From assembly GCF_000423465.1 (NCBI RefSeq), contig NZ_KE384020.1, positions 675,671-739,670 of the forward strand: DNA of 64,000 nt. Direction: 5' to 3'. Below the pieces are notes generated by a model. It was given only the letters and a program-made list of their open reading frames with translations, made no database searches and had not been told where the DNA came from. Of this stretch, positions 1 to 8,124 are shown one piece after another. Source of the DNA: Propionicicella superfundia DSM 22317 (GTDB taxonomy: Bacteria; Actinomycetota; Actinomycetes; Propionibacteriales; Propionibacteriaceae). Position 1 is the first letter of the stretch, and each line of letters starts with the position of its first letter. Both the position numbers and the translations under genes were made by a program.

Positions 1-155
1 ACGGTGCGGATCGCGTAGTAGGCCTCGTTCACCTTGACCGCGGCGAAGACGCCACCGCCGATCAGGATCCCCAGGGACAGCACGATCGCGAACGCGCTCT
101 TCAGCCGGCGGCCGAGCGCTCCCTTCTCGACCTCCGTCGGCTCCTTCGGGCTCAC
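1..155 (-). CDS. mltG: Endolytic murein transglycosylase MltG, N-terminal fragment (runs off the window)
   Basis: Only the first 51 codons are in the window, read leftward from a GTG at 155. The fragment has a short charged cytoplasmic head (MSPKEPTEVEKG) followed by one hydrophobic membrane segment (about residues 22-42, AFAIVLSLGILIGGGVF), as expected for MltG, a single-pass inner-membrane lytic transglycosylase that terminates nascent peptidoglycan strands. The catalytic YceG domain would lie outside the window. The GTG overlaps the ruvX stop (GTGA), and ruvX-mltG is a common actinobacterial gene order. The identity rests on topology and context, not on a catalytic motif. Confidence 0.6.
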   Translation of the reverse strand, partial: MSPKEPTEVEKGALGRRLKSAFAIVLSLGILIGGGVFAAVKVNEAYYAIRT

Positions 156-613
156 AACGCCTTCCCTTCCACGAGCTCACCGGGCAACGACCCCGACCGG
201 CGCTCCAACTCGACGGCCTGCTCCAGTATCGCAACCGCCGCGGCCTGATCGATCACGCGACGCCGACGGCGAGCCGATCTTCCGGCCTCCGCCAGCGCCT
301 TGTGCGCGACGGCGGTGGTGAGCCGCTCGTCCACCAGACGCAGCGGCACGGGAGCCAGCCGCGACGCCACCGTGTCGGCGGCCTCCCGGATGGCGATCGC
401 CGCCGGGCCCTCGTCTCCGCGTAGCGTGCGCGGCAGTCCCATGTACACCACGACCGGCTCCCGCTCGGCGATCGCCGCGAAGAGCCGGTCCAGCCCGGCC
501 GGCGACGGGTCGAACGTGTCCACCGGGACGCACAGCGTCGCGGTCGGGTCGGTGGCCGCCACGCCGATGCGGACTTTCCCCCAGTCGACGGCGATCCGGA
601 CGCCCGGCTCCAT
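152..613 (-). CDS. ruvX: Holliday junction resolvase-like / pre-16S rRNA nuclease YqgF (RuvX)
   Basis: This 153-aa protein has the RNase H-fold signature of YqgF/RuvX. There is an N-terminal DWGKVRIGVA strand with the first catalytic Asp (D10), a MGLPRTL segment near 58-64, DERLTT (95-100) and a C-terminal DQAAAVAIL helix (122-130) with the last catalytic Asp. The family acts in 16S rRNA 5'-end maturation and has been proposed as a Holliday junction resolvase. The ATG directly follows the alaS stop with no gap, and its own stop overlaps the mltG start, so alaS-ruvX-mltG is almost certainly one transcript. The length is normal for the family. Confidence 0.93.
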   Translation of the reverse strand: MEPGVRIAVDWGKVRIGVAATDPTATLCVPVDTFDPSPAGLDRLFAAIAEREPVVVYMGLPRTLRGDEGPAAIAIREAADTVASRLAPVPLRLVDERLTTAVAHKALAEAGRSARRRRRVIDQAAAVAILEQAVELERRSGSLPGELVEGKAL

Positions 614-3268
614 CTACGGGGCGGACAGGGCTCGCTCGACCGCCGCGACGGCCGCGGGGATGCCGGCCGCATCGGTGCCGCCTCCCTGCGCGATGTCGTC
701 GCGCCCGCCGCCACGCCCGCCGAGTTCGGCGACGGCCGCTCCGACCAGCGTCCCTGCCTTGCGGCCCTGCGCCCGCGCAGCCGCCGTGGTGGCCACGACG
801 ACGGACGGCTTGCCGCTCGCGCCGCCGAAGAGCGCGACCACTCCGGCCTGCGCGCCGAGCCGGTCGCGGACGTCCAGCGCGAGGTCGCGCAACTGCGCCG
901 CGTCGGCATCCGCCACCTCTGCGGTGACGAGCCGGACGTCCGCGATCACACGGCCGTCGGCGAGCAGTTGCGGGATCCGCGCGGCGAGTTCGCGCCGTTT
1001 CAGGTCGGCGATGGTCCGGTGCGCATCCTTCAGCTCGGCGACCAGCGCGCCCACCCGGTCGGTGAGCTGGCCGGGCTGCACCTTCAGCAGCTCCGCGAGA
1101 TTTGTCACGAGCGCGCGTTCGGCGGCCAGGTGCGAGAACGCATCGGTGCTGACGAGGGCCTCCACCCGGCGCACGCCCGAACCGACGGACGACTCGCCGA
1201 GCAAGGTGAGCAGCCCGATCTGGGACGAACGCTCGACATGGGTGCCGCCGCACAACTCGCGCGACCACGGCCCGCCCATCTCGACCATCCGGACGATCTC
1301 GGGATACTTCTCGCCGAACATCGCCATCGCGCCGAGCGCCTTCGCGTCGGCCAGCGGCAGTTGGGTCGCGCTGACCTCCAGGTCCGCCTTGATCGCCTCG
1401 TTGGCGCGGCCTTCGAGCTCCTGTCGCAGCGTCTCGTCGAGAGCCACCGTGGAGCTGAAGTCGAACCGCAGATAGCCGGGCTTGTTGTACGAGCCCGCCT
1501 GCACGGCTGTCGGACCGAGGATCTCGCGCAGGATCGCGTGGACGACATGCGTCGCGGAGTGCGCCTGGCACGCGCCGAGTCGGTCCACCCCGCTGACCTC
1601 GCCGGTCACGGCGCCCCCGGTGACGAGCTCCCCGTCGGACACGCGCACCTTGTGGACGATCAGTCCCTGCACCGGCCGCTGCACGTCCAGGACGTCGAGC
1701 ACCAGCCCGTTCCCGGTGATCCGGCCCGCGTCGGCGTCCTGTCCACCCGACTCGGCGTAGAACGGCGTCTGGTCGAGGACGACCTCGACGACATCACCGG
1801 GCCCCGCCTTCGTGACGAGCTCACCGTCGGACACGATCCCGAGGATCTTCGCGTCGGACGCCAGATCGGTGTACCCCAGGAAGCGCGTCTCCCCCACCGA
1901 GCGCAACTCGCGGTACGCCTCGATCGCGAGCTGCCCGCCCTTCTTCGCCTTCGCGTCGGCCTTGGCCCGGGCACGTTGCTCGGCCATCAGGCGTGTGAAC
2001 TCGTCGCGGTCGACGCTCAGGCCCTGCTCCGCGGCCATCTCGAGGGTCAGGTCGATCGGGAAGCCGTAGGTGTCGTGGAGCTGGAACGCCCGTTCGCCGG
2101 ACAGGACGCTCTGCTGCTCGTTCTTGGCGGCGGTGGCCGCCAGATCGAAGATCTGCGTCCCGGCCGCGAGAGTACGGCGGAACGCCTCCTCCTCCGCATA
2201 GGCGTTCTGGCTCACGCGGGTCCATTCGGACGCCACCTCCGCGTACGACCGGCTCATCAGGTCGCGGCTCACCGGCAGCAGCTCGGGCAGGACGGGATCC
2301 TCGACGCCGAGCAGACGCATGGACCGGATGACGCGTCGCAGGAGGCGCCGCAGGACGTACCCGCGTGCCTCGTTGCCCGGGGCCACGCCGTCGGTCATGA
2401 GCATGAGCGCGGATCGGGTGTGATCCCCCACGACGCGCATCCGCACGTCGTCTCGCCGGTCCGCGCCGTAGCGCTTCCCGGACAGCTCCGCGGCGCGAGC
2501 GATCACGGGGTAGATCTCGTCGATCTCGTACATGTTGTCCTTGCCCTGCAGCAGGAACGCCACACGCTCAAGACCCATGCCGGTGTCGATGTTCTTGCTG
2601 GGCAGGGGCCCGGCGACGTCGAAGTCCTCCTTGGCCCGGACCTCGGACAGTTCCTCCGTCTGGAAGACGAGGTTCCAGATCTCCAGGAACCGGTCCTCGT
2701 CGACGACGGGCCCGCCGTCGGGACCGAACTCCGGCCCGCGATCGATGTAGATCTCACTGCACGGCCCGCCCGGACCGGGGATGCCCATGTGCCAGTAGTT
2801 GTCCTTCAGGCCTCGGCGCTGGATGCGCTCGGGCGGAACGCCCACACCGCGCCACAGGCCCGCCGCCTCGTCGTCGTCGAGGTAGACGGTGACCCACACC
2901 CGGGCCGGGTCGAAGCCGTAGTTGCCGTCGTCGGGGCTGCCGGTGACGAGTTCCCAGGCGTACTCGATCGCTTCGGCCTTGAAGTAGTCGCCGAAGGAGA
3001 AATTCCCCGGCATCTGGAAGAAGGTCCCGTGACGCGTCGTCTTGCCGACGTCCTCGATGTCGAGGGTGCGGACGCACTTCTGCACGCTGGCGGCCCGTGC
3101 CCACGGCGGATCCTCGGCACCGGTGAAGTACGGCTTGAACGGCACCATGCCCGCGTTCACGAACAGCAGGGTCGGGTCGTTGTACACGAGAGGTGCGGAC
3201 GGCACGATGGCGTGCCCGCGCGCCGCGAAGAAATCGAGGAATCGGCGCCGGATCTCGGCGGTCTTCAT
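614..3268 (-). CDS. alaS: Alanyl-tRNA synthetase
   Basis: This 884-aa class II synthetase charges tRNA-Ala. The N-terminal catalytic core starts with EIRRRFLDFFAARGH and contains the class II region FVNAGMVPFKPYF. The editing domain carries the HSATH metal-binding pair (about residues 571-575) and the downstream CGGTH motif (about 672), so it should hydrolyse mischarged Ser/Gly-tRNA-Ala. The C-terminal part has the usual oligomerisation region and ends in a Gly-rich segment (GGRGGGRDD), as in other AlaRS. Full length. It is followed without a gap by ruvX and preceded by two small membrane-associated proteins in the same direction, the usual actinobacterial context. Confidence 0.97.
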   Translation of the reverse strand: MKTAEIRRRFLDFFAARGHAIVPSAPLVYNDPTLLFVNAGMVPFKPYFTGAEDPPWARAASVQKCVRTLDIEDVGKTTRHGTFFQMPGNFSFGDYFKAEAIEYAWELVTGSPDDGNYGFDPARVWVTVYLDDDEAAGLWRGVGVPPERIQRRGLKDNYWHMGIPGPGGPCSEIYIDRGPEFGPDGGPVVDEDRFLEIWNLVFQTEELSEVRAKEDFDVAGPLPSKNIDTGMGLERVAFLLQGKDNMYEIDEIYPVIARAAELSGKRYGADRRDDVRMRVVGDHTRSALMLMTDGVAPGNEARGYVLRRLLRRVIRSMRLLGVEDPVLPELLPVSRDLMSRSYAEVASEWTRVSQNAYAEEEAFRRTLAAGTQIFDLAATAAKNEQQSVLSGERAFQLHDTYGFPIDLTLEMAAEQGLSVDRDEFTRLMAEQRARAKADAKAKKGGQLAIEAYRELRSVGETRFLGYTDLASDAKILGIVSDGELVTKAGPGDVVEVVLDQTPFYAESGGQDADAGRITGNGLVLDVLDVQRPVQGLIVHKVRVSDGELVTGGAVTGEVSGVDRLGACQAHSATHVVHAILREILGPTAVQAGSYNKPGYLRFDFSSTVALDETLRQELEGRANEAIKADLEVSATQLPLADAKALGAMAMFGEKYPEIVRMVEMGGPWSRELCGGTHVERSSQIGLLTLLGESSVGSGVRRVEALVSTDAFSHLAAERALVTNLAELLKVQPGQLTDRVGALVAELKDAHRTIADLKRRELAARIPQLLADGRVIADVRLVTAEVADADAAQLRDLALDVRDRLGAQAGVVALFGGASGKPSVVVATTAAARAQGRKAGTLVGAAVAELGGRGGGRDDIAQGGGTDAAGIPAAVAAVERALSAP

Positions 3269-3300
3269 GTGGTGTCCTAACTGCCTGGGATGGATGCGGG

Positions 3301-3534
3301 TCAGCGCTCCGGCGCGTCCATGTCGAGGGCCTCACGGATCTCCGCTTCACGGGCGGCCATGTTCTCCGAGACCGTGTCCACGAAGTCCGCTATCCGAGTT
3401 TCAAGACTACGCCCCACCTTGACGGCCTGGTCGGCCACCCCCTGGGGCGTGGCCATCTTCAGCAGTTCCTTGCCCTTGACGACGACAAGGACCGTGATCC
3501 CGACGCCGACGGCGACCCAGAAGAGCTTCTTCAC
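3301..3534 (-). CDS. Small membrane protein, DUF6167-like
   Basis: This is a 77-aa protein starting at a GTG (VKKLFWVAVG) that overlaps the upstream DUF948-like stop codon (GTGA). Residues 4-19 form one hydrophobic membrane segment. The rest is amphipathic and charged, with KELLKMATPQGVADQAV and an acidic tail ending DMDAPER. Actinobacteria typically carry such a DUF6167-type protein between a DUF948 protein and alaS, and the position here agrees. The biochemical role is unknown. The two genes are translationally coupled, so the products probably act together at the membrane. Confidence 0.7.
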   Translation of the reverse strand: MKKLFWVAVGVGITVLVVVKGKELLKMATPQGVADQAVKVGRSLETRIADFVDTVSENMAAREAEIREALDMDAPER

Positions 3535-3920
3535 TTGGCGCTCCGCTTCGCCGGCTTCTTGCCCGACACGGCGCTGCGGACCCCGTACACGAACGCGGCG
3601 CCCTTGACGAGCGGCCCGCCGAGGGTTGCGTTGACGACGGTCGCGAGCTTCGCGGCGTTGTCGGTGACGACGGTGACGTTCCGGGTGACGGCCGTCACGT
3701 CCTCGGTGACGACCGCGACCTTCGAGATCTCGTCGTTGGTCGCGGTGACCGTGCCCTTGAGCTCTTGCAGGATCGGCACGGTGTTGTGGCCGACGTCGCG
3801 AATGGTGAGGCGCAGTTCCTCCAGCACGCGACCGGTCTTGAACAGCGGCACCGCGCACAGCGCGACGAAGACGACAGCGGCCAGCGCCGCGATGAGTCCG
3901 GCGATCTCTCCGACGCTCAT
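3531..3920 (-). CDS. DUF948-containing membrane-anchored protein
   Basis: This 129-aa protein starts with MSVGEIAGLIAAL. The ATG at 3920 is preceded by a GGGGGAG ribosome-binding site, whereas a further-upstream in-frame start lacks one. There is an N-terminal hydrophobic segment (about 5-26), then a long amphipathic helix with LKGTVTATNDEISKVAVV and repeated Val/Thr-Asn heptad-like units, typical of DUF948 proteins, and a basic C-terminus (KKPAKRSAK). Function unknown; the family resembles membrane-tethered methyl-accepting-type helices without signalling motifs. It overlaps the next gene (GTGA) and lies upstream of alaS. Confidence 0.75.
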   Translation of the reverse strand: MSVGEIAGLIAALAAVVFVALCAVPLFKTGRVLEELRLTIRDVGHNTVPILQELKGTVTATNDEISKVAVVTEDVTAVTRNVTVVTDNAAKLATVVNATLGGPLVKGAAFVYGVRSAVSGKKPAKRSAK

Positions 3921-3988
3921 CTCTCCCCCATCGGTAGGCAACGGCAGCCAGCCTAGTGCACGTCCGGCGGCCCGCGAGCCGTGCGGCG

Positions 3989-5362
3989 TCACTGTCCGGC
4001 GTCCCTGCCCAGCAGTTCGTCGAGGATCCGGACCCGCTCGGCCATCGCGGCCTCCGCACCGTGCTCGGTGGGCTCGTAGTAGCGCACGCCGTCCAGGTCG
4101 TCGGGCAGGTACTGCTGCGCCGCGACCCCGTGCGGATGGTCATGGGCGTACTGGTAGCCCCGTCCGTGTCCGAGTCCGCGTGCACCGGCGTAGTGGGCGT
4201 CGCGCAGGTGCGGCGGAACCGCGCCCACGCGCCCGGCGCGGATGTCGGCCACGGCGGCGTCGATCGCCCGGATCACGGCGTTGGACTTGGGCGCCAGTGC
4301 GCAGGCGACGGTCGCATGCGCGAGGGTGATGCGGGCTTCGGGCATGCCGATGAGGGCGACGGCCTGCGCCGCGGCGACGCATGTCTGCAGGACGGCGGGG
4401 GCCGCCATGCCGATGTCCTCCGAGGCGAGGACGATGAGCCGCCGCGCGATGAACCTGGGATCCTCCCCCGCCTCCAGCATGCGGGCGAGGTAGTGCAGGG
4501 ACGCCTGGACGTCGGATCCGCGCATCGACTTGATGAACGCGCTGATCACGTCGTAGTGCTGGTCGCCGGACTTGTCGTACCGCACCGCGGCACGGTCGAC
4601 CGCGGTCGTGACATCGGCCGAGCCGATCTCGGCTCGGTCCTGAGCCGCCGCCACGGCGGCGGCCTCCTCCAGGAACGTCAGCACCCGCCGGGCATCGCCG
4701 CCCGCGAGCGCGACGACGTCGGCCCGTGCGTCGTCGGCCAGGGTGAAGGGCTCACCGCCGGGTGTCCGCAACCCGCGCTCGTCGGTGAGCGCTCGCTCGA
4801 CCAGGACGGCCAGGTCGTCGTCGGTCAGCGGCTGCAGCGTGAGCAGCAGCGATCGCGAGAGCAGGGGCGAGATGACGGAGAAGGAGGGATTCTCGGTCGT
4901 CGCCGCGATCAGGGTGACCAGACGGTTCTCGACCGCCGGCAACAAGACGTCCTGCTGGCTGCGGCTGAACCGGTGGACCTCGTCGATGAACAGCACGGTG
5001 CCGCGCCCCCGGGCCAGCTCCGCCTTCGCCGTCGCCAGTTCTGCCCGCACCTCCTTCACGCCGGCGGTGACCGCGGACAGTTCCACGAACCGGTTGTCGA
5101 CGGCGCGCGACACGACCGAGGCGATCGTGGTCTTTCCCACCCCGGGCGGGCCCCACAGGAACACCGACATGGGCTGTCCGGCCGTCAGCCGCCGCAACGG
5201 CGAACCCGGCGCCAACAGGTGACGCTGTCCGACGATCTCCTCCAGCGTGCGCGGCCGCAACCGGACGGCGAGCGGTGCCTGCCCGTGTCCGCCGTCGCCG
5301 AGCGTCCCGCCCAGCGGGGCGCGAGGCTCCGCCGTGACGTTGCCGAACAGGTCCTCAGTCAT
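3989..5362 (-). CDS. rarA: Replication-associated recombination protein A (RarA/MgsA AAA+ ATPase)
   Basis: This 457-aa AAA+ clamp-loader-like ATPase belongs to the RarA/MgsA/WRNIP1 family, which acts at stalled replication forks. Walker A is GPPGVGKT at 71-78 and Walker B is FIDEVH at 125-130, followed by sensor motifs (AATTENPSF). The C-terminal half contains the family helical region and SDVQASLHYLARMLEAGEDP. I chose the ATG at 5362 (MTEDLFGNV) because the family starts there; the 15-codon upstream extension in frame has no family resemblance. Transcribed leftward, divergent from padR. Confidence 0.93.
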   Translation of the reverse strand: MTEDLFGNVTAEPRAPLGGTLGDGGHGQAPLAVRLRPRTLEEIVGQRHLLAPGSPLRRLTAGQPMSVFLWGPPGVGKTTIASVVSRAVDNRFVELSAVTAGVKEVRAELATAKAELARGRGTVLFIDEVHRFSRSQQDVLLPAVENRLVTLIAATTENPSFSVISPLLSRSLLLTLQPLTDDDLAVLVERALTDERGLRTPGGEPFTLADDARADVVALAGGDARRVLTFLEEAAAVAAAQDRAEIGSADVTTAVDRAAVRYDKSGDQHYDVISAFIKSMRGSDVQASLHYLARMLEAGEDPRFIARRLIVLASEDIGMAAPAVLQTCVAAAQAVALIGMPEARITLAHATVACALAPKSNAVIRAIDAAVADIRAGRVGAVPPHLRDAHYAGARGLGHGRGYQYAHDHPHGVAAQQYLPDDLDGVRYYEPTEHGAEAAMAERVRILDELLGRDAGQ

Positions 5363-5445
5363 CACGGCGAACCTACACCGAACCGCCGTGTCCCCGGATC
5401 GCGACATCCGCCGAGAGCGAACGGGAAGGGCTTGCTTGATCCGAG

Positions 5446-5463
5446 TTAACGATATATCGTTTA
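5446..5463. promoter_or_regulatory. Probable PadR operator palindrome
   Basis: The sequence AACGATATATCGTT (5448-5461) is a perfect 14-bp palindrome in an otherwise GC-rich region, 59 bp upstream of the padR ATG. A partial copy (ACATATCGCGAT) follows at 5463-5474. AT-rich centres of the ATATAT type flanked by CG are typical of operators bound by actinobacterial PadR repressors. The site lies in the padR-rarA divergent gap, so autoregulation of padR, and possibly effects on rarA, are inferred. Confidence 0.6.
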
Positions 5464-5520
5464 CATATCGCGATCTTCACCGCGACCTATCACGAACACC
5501 ACTGCTTGAAGGAGCACCTC

Positions 5521-6186
5521 ATGCATACCCATCATCACCACCATCGCAACCTGGCCAGGGACATGGCCCCATTCCTGTTCGCCATGGACCCGGGGCGGGC
5601 GGACGCCCCGGGCATGGGCTTCGGCCCCGGCGGTCCCTTCGGACCGCGCGGACCGTTCGGGCCCGGCGGAGCCTTCGGACCCGGAGGACCGCGCGGCAAG
5701 CACGGCGGACGAGCCCGTCGCGGCAACGTTCGCATGGCCATCCTCCACGCCCTCGCCGAGACCCCCATGAACGGGTACCAGATCATCGGCTTCATCGAAG
5801 CCAAGACCGACGGGCAGTGGCGGCCGAGCCCCGGTGCCGTCTACCCCGCCCTGTCCCAGTTGGAGGACGAACGGCTCGTCGGGCCGATCGACCTCGACGG
5901 GCAGAAGGCATTCCAGCTCACGCCGGCCGGTGAGGAGGCCGTGAGGGCGCAGGCCGACAAGCCCAAGCCCTGGGAGTTCGCCACCCGGGAGGAGGCCTTC
6001 CCCGAGACGCACCGCGCCATGTTCAAGGAGTTCGGGCAGCTCGGACTTGCCCTCCAGGCGGCCGCCCGCTCCGGCAACAGTGCGGTCTCCACGGGTGCGG
6101 TCGACATCCTGACCGCTGCCCGGCGAGATCTGTACCGGCTGCTCGCCGACGCCGACATCGACGCCGAGGCCGACTCCGACGTGTGA
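5521..6186 (+). CDS. PadR-family transcriptional regulator with His/Gly-rich N-terminus
   Basis: This 221-aa protein is read from the ATG at 5521, which has an AAGGAG site 6 nt upstream; a TTG 15 nt earlier overlaps that site and is unlikely. The N-terminus begins MHTHHHHHRN, followed by a Gly/Pro/Phe tract of repeated FGPGG/FGPRG units (about 34-58). The winged-helix PadR domain spans about 68-145 (MAILHALAETPMNGYQII, PSPGAVYPALSQLEDE), and the C-terminal helical segment is the usual dimerisation arm. PadR proteins are repressors released by ligands. The natural His cluster could bind metal, but that is speculation. A palindromic operator lies upstream and a strong hairpin terminator downstream. 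Confidence 0.9.
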   Translation: MHTHHHHHRNLARDMAPFLFAMDPGRADAPGMGFGPGGPFGPRGPFGPGGAFGPGGPRGKHGGRARRGNVRMAILHALAETPMNGYQIIGFIEAKTDGQWRPSPGAVYPALSQLEDERLVGPIDLDGQKAFQLTPAGEEAVRAQADKPKPWEFATREEAFPETHRAMFKEFGQLGLALQAAARSGNSAVSTGAVDILTAARRDLYRLLADADIDAEADSDV

Positions 6187-6211
6187 CGCCCGGCGCGGCC
6201 TCTCCGACGCC

Positions 6212-6244
6212 ACGGGGGTGCGGGACGATGTCCCGCACCCCCGT
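6212..6244. terminator. Bidirectional hairpin between convergent padR and aspS
   Basis: A perfect 15-bp inverted repeat (ACGGGGGTGCGGGAC at 6212-6226 and its complement at 6230-6244) with a 3-nt loop lies between the padR stop (6186) and the aspS stop (6267). There is no U-tract, which is common in high-GC genomes. Because it lies between convergent genes it should serve both. Confidence 0.75.
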
Positions 6245-6266
6245 CGCGTCTGCCCACGGCGGATCG

Positions 6267-8054
6267 CTACGTGGTCGAGGATGCCTTCACGGCGTCCACG
6301 CCGGCCTCCCGCCGCTGCTGCGCCGTGATCGGCGCGGGCGCACCTGTGAGGGGATCGAAGCCGTTCCCGCTCTTCGGGAAGGCGATCGTGTCCCGGATGG
6401 AGTCCGCGCCGGCGAGCAGCATGACGATCCGGTCCCAGCCGAACGCAATGCCGCCATGGGGCGGCGCGCCGTAGGCGAAGGCGTTCAGCAGGAAGCCGAA
6501 CTTCTCCTGCGCCTCTTCGGGCCCGATCCCCATGACCGCGAAGACCCGCTCCTGGATGTCGCGGCGGTGGATCCGGATCGACCCGCCGCCGATCTCATTG
6601 CCGTTGCAGACGATGTCGTAGGCATAGGCCAGGGCGTTGCCCGGGTCGGTGTCGAAAGTGTCGAGCCACTCGGGCTTCGGCGACGTGAACGCGTGGTGGA
6701 CAGCGGTCCACTTCCCCTCGCCGACCGCGACATCGCCCTCGGCCCGGGCTTCGCTCGTCGGCTTGAACAGCGGGGCGTCCACGACCCACGCGAGCGACCA
6801 CGTCCCGGCGCGGACCAGGCCCAGTCGCTCGGCGACCTCGTTGCGCGCGGCCCCCAGCAGAGCCTGCGACGCCGTCCGCTCCCCGGCGGCGAAGAAGACG
6901 CAGTCGCCCGGGTTCGCGCCCACCGCGGCGGCCAGGCCCGCACGCTCGGCGTCGGAGATGTTCTTCGCGACGGGCCCGCCGAGCTCGCCATCGGGCGAGA
7001 TCGTCACGTAGGCAAGGCCCCGCGCACCGCGTTGCCGGGCCCAGTCCTGCCAGGCGTCGAACGTCCGCCTCGGCTGATCGCCGCCACCGGGCATGACGAT
7101 CGCCCCGACGTAGGCGGCCTGGAAGACGCGGAACGGAGTCGCGGAGAAGAACTCCGTGAGGTCGGTGAGCTCGATGCCGAACCGCAGATCGGGCTTGTCG
7201 CTCCCGTACCTGTTCATCGCCTCCGCGTACGTCAGCCGCGGCAGCGGCGTCACCAGGTCATAGCCGATGAGCGCCCAGATCCGGGTGAGGAGCTCCTCGG
7301 TGAGTTCGATGACGTCTTCCTGATCCACGAAGCTCTGCTCGATGTCGAGCTGGGTGAACTCGGGCTGGCGATCCGCGCGGAAGTCCTCGTCGCGGTAGCA
7401 GCGGGCGATCTGGTAGTAGCGCTCCAGACCCGCCACCATCAGCAACTGCTTGAACAACTGGGGGCTCTGCGGCAGGGCGTACCAACTGCCGGGACTGAGC
7501 CGAGCGGGAACGAGGAAGTCGCGCGCGCCCTCCGGCGTGGAGTGCGTCAGCGTCGGCGTCTCGACCTCCACGAAATCGCGCGCCGCCAGGACCTCCCGCG
7601 CGACCCGCGACACCTCGCTGCGGAGCTTCAGGACCGCGGCCTGCTGCGGCCGGCGCAGGTCCAGGTAGCGGTACCGCAGCCGCGCCTCCTCGCCGACCTC
7701 GATGCGATCGTCCAACTGGAAGGGCAGCGGAGCGGACGGATTGAGCACCGTCAGCTCCGACACCGCCACCTCGACCGCCCCGGTCGGCAGCTCGGAGTTC
7801 TCGTTGCCGTCGGGGCGCCGTTCCACGACCCCGGCGACGCGGATGCAGTACTCGTTGCGCAGGTCGTGGGCGCCCGACGCGGCGATGAGCTCGTCGCGGA
7901 TGACGACCTGGACGATGCCGCTCGCGTCGCGGAGGTCGATGAAGGCCACGCCCCCGTGGTCGCGGCGGCGGGCCACCCAGCCGGCCAGGGTGACGGACGC
8001 GCCGATGTCACCGGCGCGTAGCTGTCCTGCGTGATGTGTGCGGATCACTCTCAT
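6267..8054 (-). CDS. aspS: Aspartyl-tRNA synthetase, probably non-discriminating (Asp/Asn)
   Basis: This 595-aa bacterial-type class IIb AspRS has an N-terminal OB-fold anticodon-binding domain (about 1-110), the catalytic core with the motif 2 region ([19 protein letters not shown]), an inserted GAD domain, and motif 3 ([12 protein letters not shown]). In the anticodon domain it reads RRRDHGGV with His at residue 33. His at this place marks non-discriminating enzymes, in contrast to Leu in E. coli. Such enzymes charge tRNA-Asn with Asp for later amidation by GatCAB. No asnS or gat genes lie in the window, so this reading is inference. Convergent with padR and downstream of hisS. Confidence 0.96.
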   Translation of the reverse strand: MRVIRTHHAGQLRAGDIGASVTLAGWVARRRDHGGVAFIDLRDASGIVQVVIRDELIAASGAHDLRNEYCIRVAGVVERRPDGNENSELPTGAVEVAVSELTVLNPSAPLPFQLDDRIEVGEEARLRYRYLDLRRPQQAAVLKLRSEVSRVAREVLAARDFVEVETPTLTHSTPEGARDFLVPARLSPGSWYALPQSPQLFKQLLMVAGLERYYQIARCYRDEDFRADRQPEFTQLDIEQSFVDQEDVIELTEELLTRIWALIGYDLVTPLPRLTYAEAMNRYGSDKPDLRFGIELTDLTEFFSATPFRVFQAAYVGAIVMPGGGDQPRRTFDAWQDWARQRGARGLAYVTISPDGELGGPVAKNISDAERAGLAAAVGANPGDCVFFAAGERTASQALLGAARNEVAERLGLVRAGTWSLAWVVDAPLFKPTSEARAEGDVAVGEGKWTAVHHAFTSPKPEWLDTFDTDPGNALAYAYDIVCNGNEIGGGSIRIHRRDIQERVFAVMGIGPEEAQEKFGFLLNAFAYGAPPHGGIAFGWDRIVMLLAGADSIRDTIAFPKSGNGFDPLTGAPAPITAQQRREAGVDAVKASSTT

Positions 8055-8124
8055 CCTCTCGTGAACGGCTCGATGCTATGCGGTCGCGGCGGCCGACGGG
8101 GAATCGCCCCCGCGCGGACGTCCG

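Noticed and set aside
968-3280. 770-codon frame on the plus strand
   Set aside because: Antisense to alaS; no recognisable domain and composition typical of a GC-driven shadow.
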